A stretch of 64,000 nt of DNA from Closterium sp. Naga37s-1 (GCA_947471745.1 CANJKZ010000424.1:353501-417500); one strand, 5' to 3'. Shown: positions 30,310 to 42,829, numbered from the stretch's first letter. A program made the numbers and translations. The notes: generated from the sequence alone by a model not told the origin.

Positions 30310-33300
30310 TCAGGAGCAACACGCCCCCCACGTCCGTGAGCGAGTGGTGTACGCCCCTGAGGCCATGGCGTGCAGCACGGCTGGCGATGGGACGGCATAG
30401 AGCGGCAGCACATGGCGACTGAGGCAGCACAGGTGCAGCACATTGCGGCAGGCGCCCTGGCTGAACGGATGGACGTCCCCGGGTACCGACCTGCAGTGTG
30501 GTGCAGCAGGCAGCGATGGACGGGGAGTGCGCACTCGGTGATGCGTCGGCGGACAGGAATGTGCCTGGCATGTCGCACGTCAATGCAGGTGCCTGGCATG
30601 TGAACGCATGTGCCTGGGACGTGAAGGTATGTGCATGGTATGTCAATGCATGTGCATGGTATGTCAATGCATGTGACTGGTATGTCAATGCATGTGCCTG
30701 GTATGTCAATGCATGTGCCTGGCATGTCAACGCATGTGCCCGGCACGTCAAGGCATGTGCCTGGCATGACAATGCAAGTGCCCGGCATGTCAATGAATGT
30801 GCCTGGCATGCACAACGCACCGCAGATAGGAGATGCGATGCTTCCTGGTGGCTTCATATGTTGTCTGTGCCGTGAGAATGAGGTGCCTGCATGGCAAAGC
30901 ACGGCATGGCATGGCGTAACATGACATCGCATGGCATAGCATGGCAAGACACGCAGTCAGCCACAGAGAGGGGAGAGTCGTATAGACATGAGACATGCAG
31001 ATCAAGTCTCACGAGTGGCAGAGTGAGTCACGAGTGGATGGCAGAGGGACTGACGTGTGGCAGAGGGACTGACGTGTGGCAGAGGGACTCACGTGTGGCA
31101 GAGTGACTTGACTCACGTGTGGAAGCACACGAGGATGGCGAGGAACACGGCGAGCGGCAGCAGCAGCGCCGTGAACGCCAGCGCTGACAGCTGGTGCTCC
31201 AGCCTGGTGGCCGGTGGGGAGGGGGTGGACAGTGGAGGGGGACATGGAAGGATGGTGCAGGGATGGCGATGGGGGAGGGCACATGGAAGCAGGGGATGAG
31301 AGGTGGGTGGCATGCTGTGGATGGGGCAAGGCGGGTGTGAGGGGAGGTGAGGCAGGGATGGGGCAAGGAGGGACGGACCAGTGGTTGGGTGAGACGGGGG
31401 CGGTGAAGGCGGAGAGGCAGATGATGAGCGACCACCACGTGAGGCAGCACTCCAACACCAGGTACACCCTGCTCCACCCCACCATGCCGTGCCACACCGC
31501 ACCAGGGGTTGGTAAGAGGAGGAGGGGAGGAAGGGGGTGGAGGAGGGAACACGTGTGGAGCAAGTGGTTGTGGTGAAAGATGAAGCGGCTGAGTTCTGTT
31601 AAGTGCGGGGCAGCTGTCAAAGCAAGATAGGTTCACCTCATACACATCTGAAACAAGCATGCTTAGCAGAAGCGGGCGTGGTTACCAGAAGCGGGCGTGG
31701 TTACCAGAAGCGGGCGTGGTTACCAGAAGCGGGCGTGGTTACCAGAAGCAGGCGTGGTTACCAGAAGCGGGCGTGGTTACCAGAAGCGGGCGTGGTTACC
31801 AGAAGCGGGCGTGGTTACCAGAAGCGGGCATGGTTACCAGAAGCGGGCGTGGTTACCAGAAGCGGGCGTGGTTACCAGAAGCGGGCGTGGTTACCAGAAG
31901 CGGGCGTGGTTGCGCAGGCCGATGCAGGTGGAGACCCAGAAGCAGTGGTGGTCGAAGCGCAGCACACAGCGGCCGCAGTCGTAGCAGTGCTTGGCGCGCA
32001 CCGGCTGCTGCACCCGGCAGTACGGGCACCACCGCCGCGCACTGCTGGGATTAAGAAGGGGGGGGTGGGGAAATGGAGGGGGGAATTTGAGGTAGCACTA
32101 CCATCGGCAGGAAAGAGAGCGGGAAGCTATTGCAGGAAGATGGGGGGTTGCAAGAGATGCAGCGCAGGAGGCAAGAGAGAGGGGACGTGGTGTGCGTGAG
32201 AGGAAGGGAGTGGTGGGGAGACCTGAATTGGGAGACGAGGAAGTTTGACTGCGCTGCTGTGAGTCGAGATGGCTGTGCTGGCAGCGGCAGCAGCAACAAT
32301 CTCGCCTCTCCATCCCTCCCTTCAACACCCCCTCCCTCCCCCTCTTCTCCCCCATCTCCCTTATTTCCCACCCTCGCAGCACCCCACGCCCGTGCCCCAC
32401 AGCAGCTGCGCCCCTCCCCCTCCCCCTCTCCCTCTGCAGCCTCCGCCCCTCTCTCCACGTCATCGCACGGTGCATCCGCCCCGTCGCCACACCAGCGGCA
32501 CCCCCTGTCCCCGCACCACCTGCACCCCACGTGCCCACACCACCGGCAGCCTGGCAGGCAGGGCGCGAGCAGGGCCCAGGGCCCATGGGGGTGCGCAGCG
32601 CTGGGAGCAAGTGGAAGGGGTTGAGAGTGCAGACCAGACTCCCCCCTGCCCCCCTCGCCACCCCCTTTCCCCCTGGGAGGGGGCAGGGGCACCACCACGC
32701 AGGATGGGGAGGACTGGCGCACAGCCCGTGGTGCAGAGGGGTGGGGTGAGGCGAGGAGAGGAGTGAGGAGGCCGGGGAGGACAGCAGACTCGCCTGCTGC
32801 TGCCCTGCGGGCGTGTGACAGGCGGAGCGCGTCGGACGCAGAGGGTGAGGGCGAGGGCGAGGGAGAGGGTGGGGCGGCATGTGGGAGGGAGGACTCGGGT
32901 GGAGTGGACCATCTGGAGGAGGTGAGAGATGAATGGGACGAGTGCGATGGTTGGAATGGATGGGATGCATGGGAGGAGGGGGCTGCAGCAAGGGAAGCGT
33001 CATCCCTGCTCGTCTCATCCTTCACCCCATCCAGCAATGCACTCTCACCCCCTTTGACGCCCACCCCATCCACTGCCCCATCGCACTCCTCCTCTGCTTC
33101 ACTAACCCCATCCTCTGTGTCGCCCTTCACTTCAACCTCCCCTGCCCCCTGTGGTGTTGCTGCTGCCGTTGCTGCTGCCATTGCTGGTGCCACTTGTGCT
33201 GCCACTGCAACTGCAGCTGAAATCGAGTTGGCGGGTGAAGCTGCTCGTCCCGCCTGTGGCGGTGCAGGCGCTGCCTCTGCTTGCGGAAGAGACACAGTAG

Positions 33301-34515
33301 GAGCGGGGGACGCTGGTGAAGGCGGTGGCACGGCGTGTGTGGCGGCATGGCGTGCATTGGCTGCTGTCACGGCTGCCTGCAGGCTGTCAGCCACATCCTG
33401 CACGTACCTGCCGGCCAGTATGCATGCACACCACTTGCATGGCATTCATACAGTAACGTGCCATTCACACATTGGCATGGCATTCACATGCCACTCGCAT
33501 ATCATTCACATGCCATGCACAATTCTCTCAGATGAATCCACATGCCATTCATACGCCATTCATATGCCATGCACGTGCAATGGGGCAGGAAAGAAAAACG
33601 GAGGAACAGGAGAGAACGCACATGCAATGGGGTCATGCACGGGGCTTGGATCATGCACGAAGAGCAGAGAAGACCGGAGCACTGGAGAACAGAACGGAGC
33701 AGAGCAGGGGAGAGCGCACGCACCCAGGCGAGGAGCCGGACGTGTAGAGGTACTGCAGCAGCGTGGCGAGGAAGAGCACCCCGTAGCACACCGCTTCCGC
33801 CCTGTGCAGTGCGGGGCAAGACGGGGGATGGCGGGAGGGTGTGGGAAGAGGGAAGGTTAATGGGGTGAGGATGATGAGATGATGCGCGTTGCATTCCAGA
33901 CAGTGGCACGCCTGCATGGTGAGCGACCACTCTCTGGTTACCACATACCGCACATGAAAGCCACCACGTGCCAGCTGCAGTGGTTACCTTCCAGCTGCAG
34001 TGGTTACCTTCCAGCTGCAGTGGTTACCTTCCAGCTGCAGTGGTTACCTTCCAGCTGCAGTGGTTACCTTCCAGCTGCAGTGGTTACCTTCCAGCTGCAG
34101 TGGTTACCTTCCAGCTGCAGTGGTTACCTTCCAGCTGCAGTGGTTACCTTCCAGCTGCAGTGGTTACCTTCCAGCTGCAGTGGTTCCCTTCCAGCTGCAG
34201 TGGTTACCTTCCAGCTGCAGTGGTTACCTTCCAGCTGCAGTGGTTACCTTCCAGCTGCAGTGGTTACCTTCCAGCTGCAGTGGTTACCTACCCGCTGCAG
34301 TGGTTATCCTGTAATCTGCTGTGTTGACCACGCACACACCAGATGCTGTGGATACGACACACCACATTTCACACCTGATGGTTACCACGCACGCACCCCA
34401 CAGGCTGCTGCACAAGGGCCTGCGCGAGCGACGTGTTGAGCAGCAGCAGCGACGCCGGCACCACCACGTGCAGCACCGCCCACCCCACGCGCGCACTCGC
34501 CGCCGTCTGCTGCGC
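30310..34515 (-). CDS. PAT10: DHHC-type protein S-acyltransferase, PAT10-like; 5' end unresolved
   Basis: Exons on the minus strand: first membrane segment about 34515-34397, then 33801-33724, 33407 to about 32350 (end unclear), 32044-31895, 31468-31379, 31203-31117, 30886-30821, 30490-30310. The product has a first hydrophobic helix ([17 protein letters not shown]) and a second ([22 protein letters not shown]). A long Ala/Ser/Pro-rich loop follows, then the cysteine-rich catalytic domain [29 protein letters not shown]. Then come [10 protein letters not shown], two more helices, the TTYE motif and [17 protein letters not shown]. Order and wording track Arabidopsis PAT10, a vacuole/Golgi acyltransferase. 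The DHHC cysteine forms the acyl-enzyme. The cytosolic loop in exon 3 (over 300 codons) is far longer than in PAT10. The start codon and the exon 3 donor could not be fixed. It is convergent with KLHDC4. Confidence 0.88.
30570..30812 (-). repeat. 20-bp minisatellite in PAT10 intron 7
   Basis: About twelve degenerate units of GCATGTGCCTGGTATGTCAA (plus-strand reading) begin about ten bases into the intron after exon 7. Units do not include exon bases. Confidence 0.85.
31663..31909 (-). repeat. 19-bp tandem array copying the PAT10 exon 4 end and donor
   Basis: On the minus strand, AACCACGCCCGCTTCTG|GT (exon 4 end encoding NHARFW, then donor GTAACC) forms a 19-bp unit present 13 times. The first is the true junction 31895/31894. 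Two units carry single changes and the terminal one is slightly diverged. Other donors would shift the frame by one base per unit. Confidence 0.92.
33971..34300 (-). repeat. 20-bp minisatellite in PAT10 intron 1
   Basis: About sixteen almost identical units of TGGTTACCTTCCAGCTGCAG (plus-strand reading). On the transcribed strand each contains GGAAG|GTAACC, a donor-like site, and a CTGCAG that could act as an acceptor. It starts about 100 bp into the intron. Confidence 0.9.
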
Positions 34516-35604
34516 TGCTCGCGCACGCCGCGAGGGGCAAGACAGGCAGGGTGGAGCGCAGCGCGGGGGAGAGAAGCAGGGAGGGGGGAACGCAACGGGG
34601 GTGGGGGAAAGTAGGGAGAGGGGAGCGCAGCGGTGGGGAAGAAGGTAGGGGAGCGGGAGAAGTGAGAGGTCGGTTGACGGAGAGGAGGTGGGCCGTGGCG
34701 GCAAGGCAGCGGCCACGCGCCGCTTCCACGCGCGTGGAGGCAGCCGCGTCGGCAGCAATGAGTCAATAACGAGCGATCCGGGGCGATCTTAGCAGCAGGA
34801 CGAAGCAGGTTGGTGGGACGCAACGATGTGATTTGCAATCCAGTGTTGGCGTGGATCGGATACGCATTTCCTACACGCCCATTCCCACGCGCACCTTCCT
34901 TCACCCTGGCTCGCAGCACGTCGTCTCGAATCTCGGGAGTGGGCAGGTCGCTCGACGACCCTCGCTCGTTCGGACTCGGCACCCACGGCAGCACCAGGTT
35001 CGGCAGCCGCGCCATGCGAGCCAGCACCGCGCTAAGGTTAGCCTGATAAGGCCGCGGAATGTCTATGCGGACAGTGGCGGGAACATGGACGACGCGTGCG
35101 CGATCGTGCTACTAGTGTTTGCCGCTGTCTTAATTAGTAGAGGCGAGGCACTAAGGAAGACGGGACTCGAGCTTTGTAGTCTCCACAAATTTTCGTTACC
35201 TCAGTGCACAGGCGCGGCAAAACGAAACAGGACCCCGATCTTGACGAGGATACTTGGTACATTCTGTTATTTTATAGAATGTGATCATATATATAGAAAA
35301 CTTTGGTTGTTCACTGTTGTTATGGGTGTAAATGAGTGAGTGAACGAAGATTGCACTATTGAAGCAAAAACAGTAGATTGAGCGAAAGAATGAGCGAATG
35401 CTAGATAGCGAACTAGCGTGGTCGTGGTAACGAACGAATTGTGGGATGCGTGACGGAACTGGCTCCGAGGTTGGGTTTATATAGTATTATACAATGATGG
35501 GGCTAGGGGGTACTGTTACGAATAGTAGATTAAGAAAGTCACAGTGCACTCCCGACAACAGCAAGCGAAGCACGCAGTACCAAGGCTGAAGACGAAAAGG
35601 CGGA
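34516..35604. other. region upstream of PAT10 up to the satellite
   Basis: About 1.1 kb. The first part (to about 35040) probably contains the unresolved 5' exon(s) and promoter of the minus-strand PAT10 gene; candidate ATGs at 34758 and 35015 could not be decided. From about 35050 to 35600 the sequence is AT-richer and I see no gene. It forms the boundary between genes and the satellite. Confidence 0.45.
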
Positions 35605-36473
35605 ATGACGCGAAGAGCCCCCCACGCCCTTGCTGGCTTGGTATTAGGCCTAGACAAGCGCAGCCACGTGACCCGGCGGAAAAAAAGCGCTCGAAACGAG
35701 CGCTTCCACCCCCAAAATGCGGAAGGATCCGCACATGTGCAGGAAGTGCAGCGGACGCTCTTCATTCGCGTGCGCCGATGACTGATGATGCTCGCAACCC
35801 TCCCACACCCTTGCTGGCTTGGTAATAGGCCCAGACCAGTGCAGCCACGTGACCCGACGGAAGAAAAACGCTTGTAACGAGCGCTTCCACCCACAAAACA
35901 CGGAAGGATCCGCACATGTGCACGAAGTGCAGCGGGCGCTATTTATCCGCGAGCGCTGATGACCGATGGTGCTCGCAACCCTCCCACGCCCTTGCTGGCC
36001 TCGTAATAAGCCCAGACAAGCGCAGCCACGCGACCCGGCGGAAGAAAAACGCTCGGAACGAACGCTTCCAGCCCTAGAACGCGGAAGGGTTCGCACATGT
36101 GCAGGAAGTGCAGCGGGCGCTCTTCATTCGCGAGCGCTGATGACCGATGATGCTTGCAACCCTCCCACGCCCTTGCTGGCTTTGTAATAGGCCCAGACAA
36201 GCGCAACCATATGACCCGGCGGAAGAAAAACGCTCGGAACGAGCACTTCCACCCCCAAATCCCGGAAGGATCCGCACAGGAAGTGCAGCGGGCGCTTTTC
36301 ATTTGCGAGCGCCGATGACCGATGACGCTCGCAACCCCCTCACGCCCTTGCTAGCTTGGTAATAGGCCTAGACAAGCGCAGCCACGTGACCCGGCAGATG
36401 AAAAAGGCTCGAAACGAGCGCTTCCACCCCCAAAACGTAGAAGGATCCGCACATGTGCAGGAAGTGCAGCGGA
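35605..36473. repeat. 181-bp satellite, block 1
   Basis: About 4.8 tandem monomers of period 181 bp. Landmarks in each monomer, plus-strand reading: CCCACGCCCTTGCTGGCTTG, CCACGTGACCCGGCGGAAG, CGCTCGGAACGAGCG (perfect 6-bp inverted arms), GGATCCGCACATGTGC, and CGCTCTTCATTCGCGAGCG. Block 1 ends at the copia C insertion; its GCGGA is repeated at 51298, where block 2 resumes. Confidence 0.93.
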
Positions 36474-36555
36474 TGTGAAAGAACAAGGAATGAATGAACT
36501 AGAAATGAGATGGATACAAATATGAAACCCTAGAGAGTTGCACCCCTTAGTGTCT

Positions 36556-36680
36556 TGAGAAGAAACGAGGAATGGAATGACTAAAGGAAAGTTGGGTACA
36601 AATGCAAACCCTAGGAAAACTGTACCCCATATGTGCTACCCCACTATAGCCTACAGTAGCTATGTCATATAAATCTGACA
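36556..36680 (-). repeat. 3' LTR of copia B
   Basis: 125 bp, very short for copia. Contains a telo-box (AAACCCTA) and the inverted pair CTATAGCCTACAGTAGCTAT. Identical to the 5' LTR as read. Confidence 0.95.
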
Positions 36681-36887
36681 CACCCCCATAGGCAAAGTGG
36701 GGGAGAACAAGGGGTCACAAGACCAGTCAAGCAAAGCAAAACAAGCTCAGGGTGGATCACAAAGTCACCACACATTCCGAGCACAAGTTCAAGGCCACAA
36801 GGCCAGTTCACATGCAGGATTACATATATATATAAGGCTAGACAAGCAAGAGCAGGTGTATATATATATGCAACAGTACAAACAAGG

Positions 36888-39800
36888 TCAAGGGGTGAGC
36901 AAGTGAGGCAAGGTAGGCACAAGACCCAGCTGAGTACAGAAGCGCTGATGATCACAAGGTGCAAGTGCCTTGGTGAAGATATCAGCAGTGTTGGCCTCAG
37001 AGGCCACGTACGCAAGCCGCAGCTGACCACGCTGCTGTAGCTCACGAGCAAGGAAGTAGCGGAGAGCAATGTGCTTCGTTCTGTGCTCCAGTCTCTGCTC
37101 TCGACACAAGGCCAGCATGGCCTTGTTGTCTACGTACAGTACTGGAGGAGAACGAGGCGGCTCTCCGAGGTCAGTCAGCAGGTAGGTGAGCCAGCGAAGC
37201 TCCTGTGCAGCCATGGCCCCGGCGTAGATCTCAGCCTCACAACTGGAGCCGAGAACAGAAGACGAGCGGGTAGCCCGCCACGAAACAGAGCCGGAACCAA
37301 GGCTGAAGGTGTAACCCTGTGACGACCGCTGCGTAGCCTGGTCGTCAGCCCAAGAAGCGTCTGCGTGCCCAGTGAGGACCACTGGACTCTGCCCTCCAAG
37401 CACAAGCCCCATGCCCGACGTACTGCACAAGTAGCGCAACACCCTCTTCGCTGCAGCCATGTGCTCCGGTCTGTGTCTCCCAGGAGCAACATAGCGTGCA
37501 AGAATGCTAAGAGGGTATGCAAGGTCAGGTCGTGTGCAGGTCATCAGGTACATGAGGCAGCCAACAAGCTCTGGGTACGGGCCACTCGACTCTACGGACT
37601 CATCCGAAGGCAGAGCTGAGAGCGAGTGGCGAGTAGGCAGAGGAGTGGCCTGAGGCGAGGAGTACGTGAAGCCGAAGCGCTGAAGGACCTGCTGCACCAT
37701 GTGTGACTGAGTCAGGGTAATGGTGCGGCGTGCTCTGTCCCGGGTGATCTGCAAGCCAAGGTAGCTGCGCAGTTCACCCAGGTCTGTGCACGTGTGTCTC
37801 TTCTGCAGCTCCGACTTCACGTGGGCGAGTCCAGCAGTGTCAGCTGTGGCAAAGACCAAGTCGTCGACGTACACGAGGATGTAGAACGGCGGCAAAGAAG
37901 TGTCGGTGCGCAGAAACAGCGACGGGTCGGCAGTAGAGGGAGCAAACCCAAGAGCCGCAAGTGTAGTCCTCAGTGTGTCGTGCCACTCACGCGGTGCCTG
38001 GCGGAGACCGTAGACTGGCCGCCGGAGGCTCCACTGGGTGCCAGGAGGAAAAGACCCAGTGAAGCCAGGTGGGCGACGCAGCCAGATCTCCTCGTGCAAG
38101 CTGCCCTGCAAGAAAGCAGTGCTGAAGTCAAGAGAGTGCAGCTCGTAGTCGCGGTGAGCAGCTATGTGCAGCAGTACCCGAAGAGTGGTCATCTTCGGGG
38201 TGGGAGAGAAGGTCTGAAAGTAGTCAACTCCCTGCCGCTGACTGAAGCCACGAGCCACGTAACGCGCCTTGAAGACAGGCGGAGAACCCGGCGGCCGCTT
38301 CACCCTGAAAATCCACATGCCACTGACGATGTTCGCCCCAGGTGGGGGAACCTCGTTGACGTAGGTGCCTGTGGACTTCCAGGAAGCCATCTCTGCGTCC
38401 ATGGCTGACTGCCACTGAGAGGAGTAGGGACCCTCTATCGCCTCTGCGTAAGAGCGCGGGGTCGGGATGTCTGGTGCATCCGGGTCTCCCTCAGGGGCAA
38501 GCAGCATGGACACGAGATGAGGTAAAGCAGCAGCAAAACACTGGAACTCCTCCTGCCTGTCCTCAAGGACGTCCGTGCCAAGGGCACACTCACCCCCGAC
38601 GGACGGAGGACAGACAGACTCAGACTTAGCGACAAGACAAGCAGCGTAGTCTAGACGACAGCGAGCAGCAAAGTCGACGAGCTCAGCAACTAGGGCAGAC
38701 GCAGCAGTGGACGCAAAGGAAGGGTCAGTGACGACAGTAGCAAGGAGACGCGTGACAGTAGGACTGGCAGCACGAAGAGAGTCCGACTCTGGGTCGGGAA
38801 GAGCAGGAAGAGAGGACTCAGGAGGAGAAGGCAAAGGGGCACGCAGAGGAGCAGTGGACGGACGCAGAGACATCCGGTGCGTGCCAGGGACAGGAGGAGG
38901 ACGCTGACGCGAACCACGACCACTAGCGCGAGCAGTACGGACAGGCGACGCAGGACGCGACGCAGGCTCACGACGCTCAGCAAGACCTCCAGTAGGACCA
39001 GTGTAGGGAGAAGGAGCGGGCAGTGGGGAGGCCGGCTGTAACTGTAACTGTGACAGGATAGGCTGTGGACTCTCTAAGGGAGGAGGAGGGCCAGTAGAAG
39101 GCGGGAGACCAAGAACCTGCTGAAGGAGCGGAACGAAGTACGGCCGAGGCCGCGCGGCGACTCCAGACACAGTAGGGACAGCACCAGTACCCCAAGCGGC
39201 AGCACCAGCGCCAGCAGCAACTCCAGCTCCAGTACCTCCAGCAGCACCAGTAGCACCCCCAGCAGGCCCGCCTCCAGGACCGACAGCAGTAGCCTCAGCG
39301 TCAACACCCTCAGCAGCTCCAGCTCCAGTCGTACCCGCAGGCCCAGCAGCTCCAGTACTCCCAGTACGAGCACCTCCGGGACCCGCGGCACCAGCACCCT
39401 CAGTAGCCGAAGAACCTCCAGCTCCAGCAGCACGCCTCCAGCGCCGGGCAAACCACTCGCGCAGCTCCTGTGGAGAGAGTGGCTCCCGCCGAGACGAAGC
39501 ACCCGGAGAACCTCCAGGCTCAGCTCCCTCAGGCTCCGCACTCCCAGGCTCAGCACCTCCACGCGTAGCACCCCCAGGCTCAGCACCCCCAGGCTCAGCA
39601 CCCCCAGGCTCAGCACCCCCAGTAGTAGCACCCCCAGGCTCAGCACCCCCAGTAGTAGCACCCTCAGGCTCAGCACCCCCAGGCATAGCACCCACACGCT
39701 CAGCACCCCCAGAGTCAGCACCCCCAGGCTCAGCACCCTCAGCAGCACCAGAGTCACCAGTAACCTCGACAGGCTCGACTGCGTCTACCTGGGACACACC

Positions 39801-41748
39801 TGAAGGGGCAGGACCCTGAGGGGGGAGGGGGTCTACCGGGGGGGGACCTGGCACAAGGAAGAGCGGTGGTGGGGGGAGGGACGGAGTGCGGTAGGGGAAG
39901 AGGCGGTAGTAGGGGACCGACTCGTCAAACGTGACGTCCTGGGAGGACAGAACACGGCGAGAGGTGGGGTGGTAGAACTGCCACCCTGGCGCGTCAGGGG
40001 GGAAGCCAAGGAAGACGCAAGGAGCAGCACGAGGGGACAGCTTGTCCGCAGACAAGTCGCGGACAAACGCCCGAGATCCCCAGACACGTAACGCAGACGC
40101 ATCGCCAACCTTCCCCGTCCACAGCAAAGCAGGGGAGGTCTCCGGTCTGGAGACCCTAGGGTGAAGGTTGATCTGATGCGCCGCGTACCGAACCGCAAAC
40201 GGCCACAGAAAATGGGGGGCAGCCGCATGCATCATGGACGTACGGGCGACGTCCATGACCATGCCAATGCGGCGCTCAGCAATCCCATTTTGCTGTGGAG
40301 AGTCCGGAAGCGTGAAGGTCTGGCGGATGCCTCGTGCTCGACAGTAGGCTCGCAGAAGGCCAGAGGAGAACTCTCCACCTCTGTCAGAGTGCAGACGCAG
40401 AACAGGAAAGTCCGAACCGAAGCTCTGCCTGAGCTGGAGACGAGCTGCGCGGATCCAGTCGATCAACACCTCAGTGACATCACCCTTGCTGCGCAAGGGG
40501 AAGACTGTGGTGTAACGCGAGTAGTCGTCAACCACCAGCAGGAAGTAGCGCTCGTGACCCTGTCCACGGACGCGGGCCGGGCCCCACACGTCCATGTGAA
40601 GCGTCTGCAGCGGGGCCTCTGTCGGAGGAAACTGGGAGGAGTGAGGGGCAGCCCGCTGCCGCCCCTCGACACAGGGGACGCAGGTAGGGCCAGGCCCCGG
40701 AGGAAGGGGAGGGAGGGACCGGGGAAGACCAGAGACAAGGACACGGGAGGCCATGCCTCGGATACGAAGCAGGGAGGGGTGACCAAGGCGGTGGTGCCAG
40801 AGGAGAGTCTCGTGAGACAGGAGGCGACACGAACAGGGGGCAGACTCAGGACCAGACCTGGACGCTGCAGCAAACACCTGACCTGACGCAGCTACCTGAC
40901 CAGACGCAGTGACTGGAGGAGACGCAGTGGTCAGGGTGTACAGGCTCGACCCCGGCCGACGGGTAAACGTGGCCAGGTGTCGGCCAGTCCGAGCGTCCGT
41001 GCAGTGGGTCACCCGCTGACTCCCAGGAGTGAACTGGTGAACCCCCGCATCCTGTAGGTCAGCACCACTCACCAAGTTCGTAGAGAACGAGGGGAGGTAA
41101 AGACCAGACAGGGTGCCAGAGGGGGCCGCCGGACACGGGAGGACAGTGGAGAAGTGAGCAAGGACAGGACCCCCAGAGGGGTCTGCCAGAGAGACCGCAA
41201 CTGGCCGGCCAAGCGGCGTGAGTGTGGTGCGGTCTCGAAAGAAGGAGCGAGAAGCCCCCGAGTCAAGGGTGAAGGTGTGGGAGGCCGAGGCCGACGCAGA
41301 ACCTGAGAGAGCAGACTCACCAGCACCTGAGGGAGCAGACGCACCTAGAGCAGCAGCCTCGCTAGCACCTAGAGCAGCAGCCTCACCAGTACCTAGAGCA
41401 GCAGTCTCAATGCCCGGGTCGGGCGGAAAACACCGGTAACAGTCACCCTCATCACTAATAGTCACAGTATACATGGCAACAAGAATAGCATCAAAGTCAA
41501 GGTCAAAGACAGCCACACCCGCCCTAGACAGCTCACCCCAGCGGGGGATCTCAGTGGCCTCAGGGAACTGGTGACGCCAAGCGTCCGTCAGGCGGCCAAA
41601 GCAGCGCTGGGTGGAGTGCGCACCCCCGCACTGCTCACCCGCGCGGTCGCCGATGCGGAGGACGTAGGTGCACGGACCAGTACCCCCACCCGTCTGGCGT
41701 GCAGCGTACCACTCACGGAGCTGCTGAGGGGAGGGGATGTCACGAGTG

Positions 41749-41780
<32 letters not shown>

Positions 41781-42806
41781 CTGACCACCACCGGAGCCGA
41801 CTCTCTGCGCAGCGCCACCCCGACCAGCTCCACCTCCTCCGCCGCCTCCTCCTCCACCGCCGCCACCTCCGCTCCCACCGCCACCGCCGCCGCCGCCTCC
41901 GCCTCCACTGCCACCACCGACACCTCCACCCCCGCCACCACCCCCACCGCCACCCCCACCCCCTCCACCGCCTCCACCGCCGCCTCCACCGCCCCCGCTA
42001 GCTCCTCCAGTGCCCCTGCCCCCCTTGCCCTTGCCAGGGCGGCGTCTCCCGCTAGGGTTAGACGCCGCACCGACCGACTCAAGCCCAACGAGGTCGGCCG
42101 CAGCAGCAGAGGCAACAGAGGGCAAAAGGGGGGAGGGGGAACACCCCTCAAAGATGGGGGTGCGAGGGTCACCACGAGAGGCTCCTACAGCTACTATGCT
42201 CTTCTCTGCTGCTAGGAGGGACTTCTCGAGGAGGTCAACGGTGAGAGTGGTGGGGCAAACAGAGAGGAAGTGGTCCCTGACTACGCGAAGGGAGTCAGGG
42301 AGCCGGGTGACTATGTAGTAGAGGGTGATGTACATGGGGGGGGGGTTCTTGGCGCAGAACTCTGCAGGAAGCGCAGCGCGGTAGCGAGTGTCACTAGTGC
42401 GGAGGTGCGTAATGAGGTCAGCGACTGTGGGAAAGGCAGCAAGGTCAGGGAAGAGGTACGGTAGCATGAGGCGGCTAAGTGCAGTAGTAGCAGGGGAGGA
42501 GTAGCGCGCAACTACAGCGTCGTACAAGGTCTGAGCACTCTTGTACTGGCTAAAGTGCGCACGCTCAGAGGTAGGTAGGTGGCGACGCACAGCAAGACGT
42601 GCAGCAGCATCGCGTGTGGCCCACTGGGAGCGAACAGTGGCGTCAGCAGCAGCAGCGGGGGCAGGAGAGGCACCAGAAGTGAGGTCAAAGAGGGAGAGGC
42701 CGTCTGCCCTGTCGCACTGTAAGAAAAGCTGCAGGTCATCTATCCAGACGTCAAAGTCAATGGCCCGACCCTCAGCGTCAAAAGCGAGGACACTAGGGGT
42801 AGCCAT
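36888..42806 (-). CDS. copia gag-pol polyprotein (copia B), intact
   Basis: A single open frame of 1972 aa. Gag (MATPSVLAFDAEGRAIDFDVW onward, UBN2-like) ends in an extreme poly-Gly tract. After it comes a cysteine segment (EQCGGAHSTQRCFGRL) instead of a canonical CCHC knuckle. Next are protease (FTLDSGASRSFF), GAG-pre-integrase (LLWHHRLGHPS), integrase (LHMDVWGP, LHSDRGGEFSS, NGIAERRIGMV), and a long Pro/Gly/Ala/Glu linker with PGGAE and TGA repeats. Then reverse transcriptase with YVDDLVF near residue 1645 and RNase H (GHADASWADD, YVDNKAMLALC). The motifs seen are complete. GC-rich codon use and the long linker distinguish it from copia A. Start chosen as the first ATG before the Gag homology shared with copia C. 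Confidence 0.95.
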
Positions 42807-42829
42807 GACAGCAGTAGACTAGCAGCGCA

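Noticed and set aside
30498..30875. Open frame of WYVNACAW repeats near the PAT10 3' end
   Set aside because: Antisense translation of the 20-bp minisatellite in PAT10 intron 7.
34833..35339. 168-codon plus-strand frame upstream of PAT10
   Set aside because: No homology, spans the presumed PAT10 promoter and 5' UTR antisense, no introns or signal sequence.
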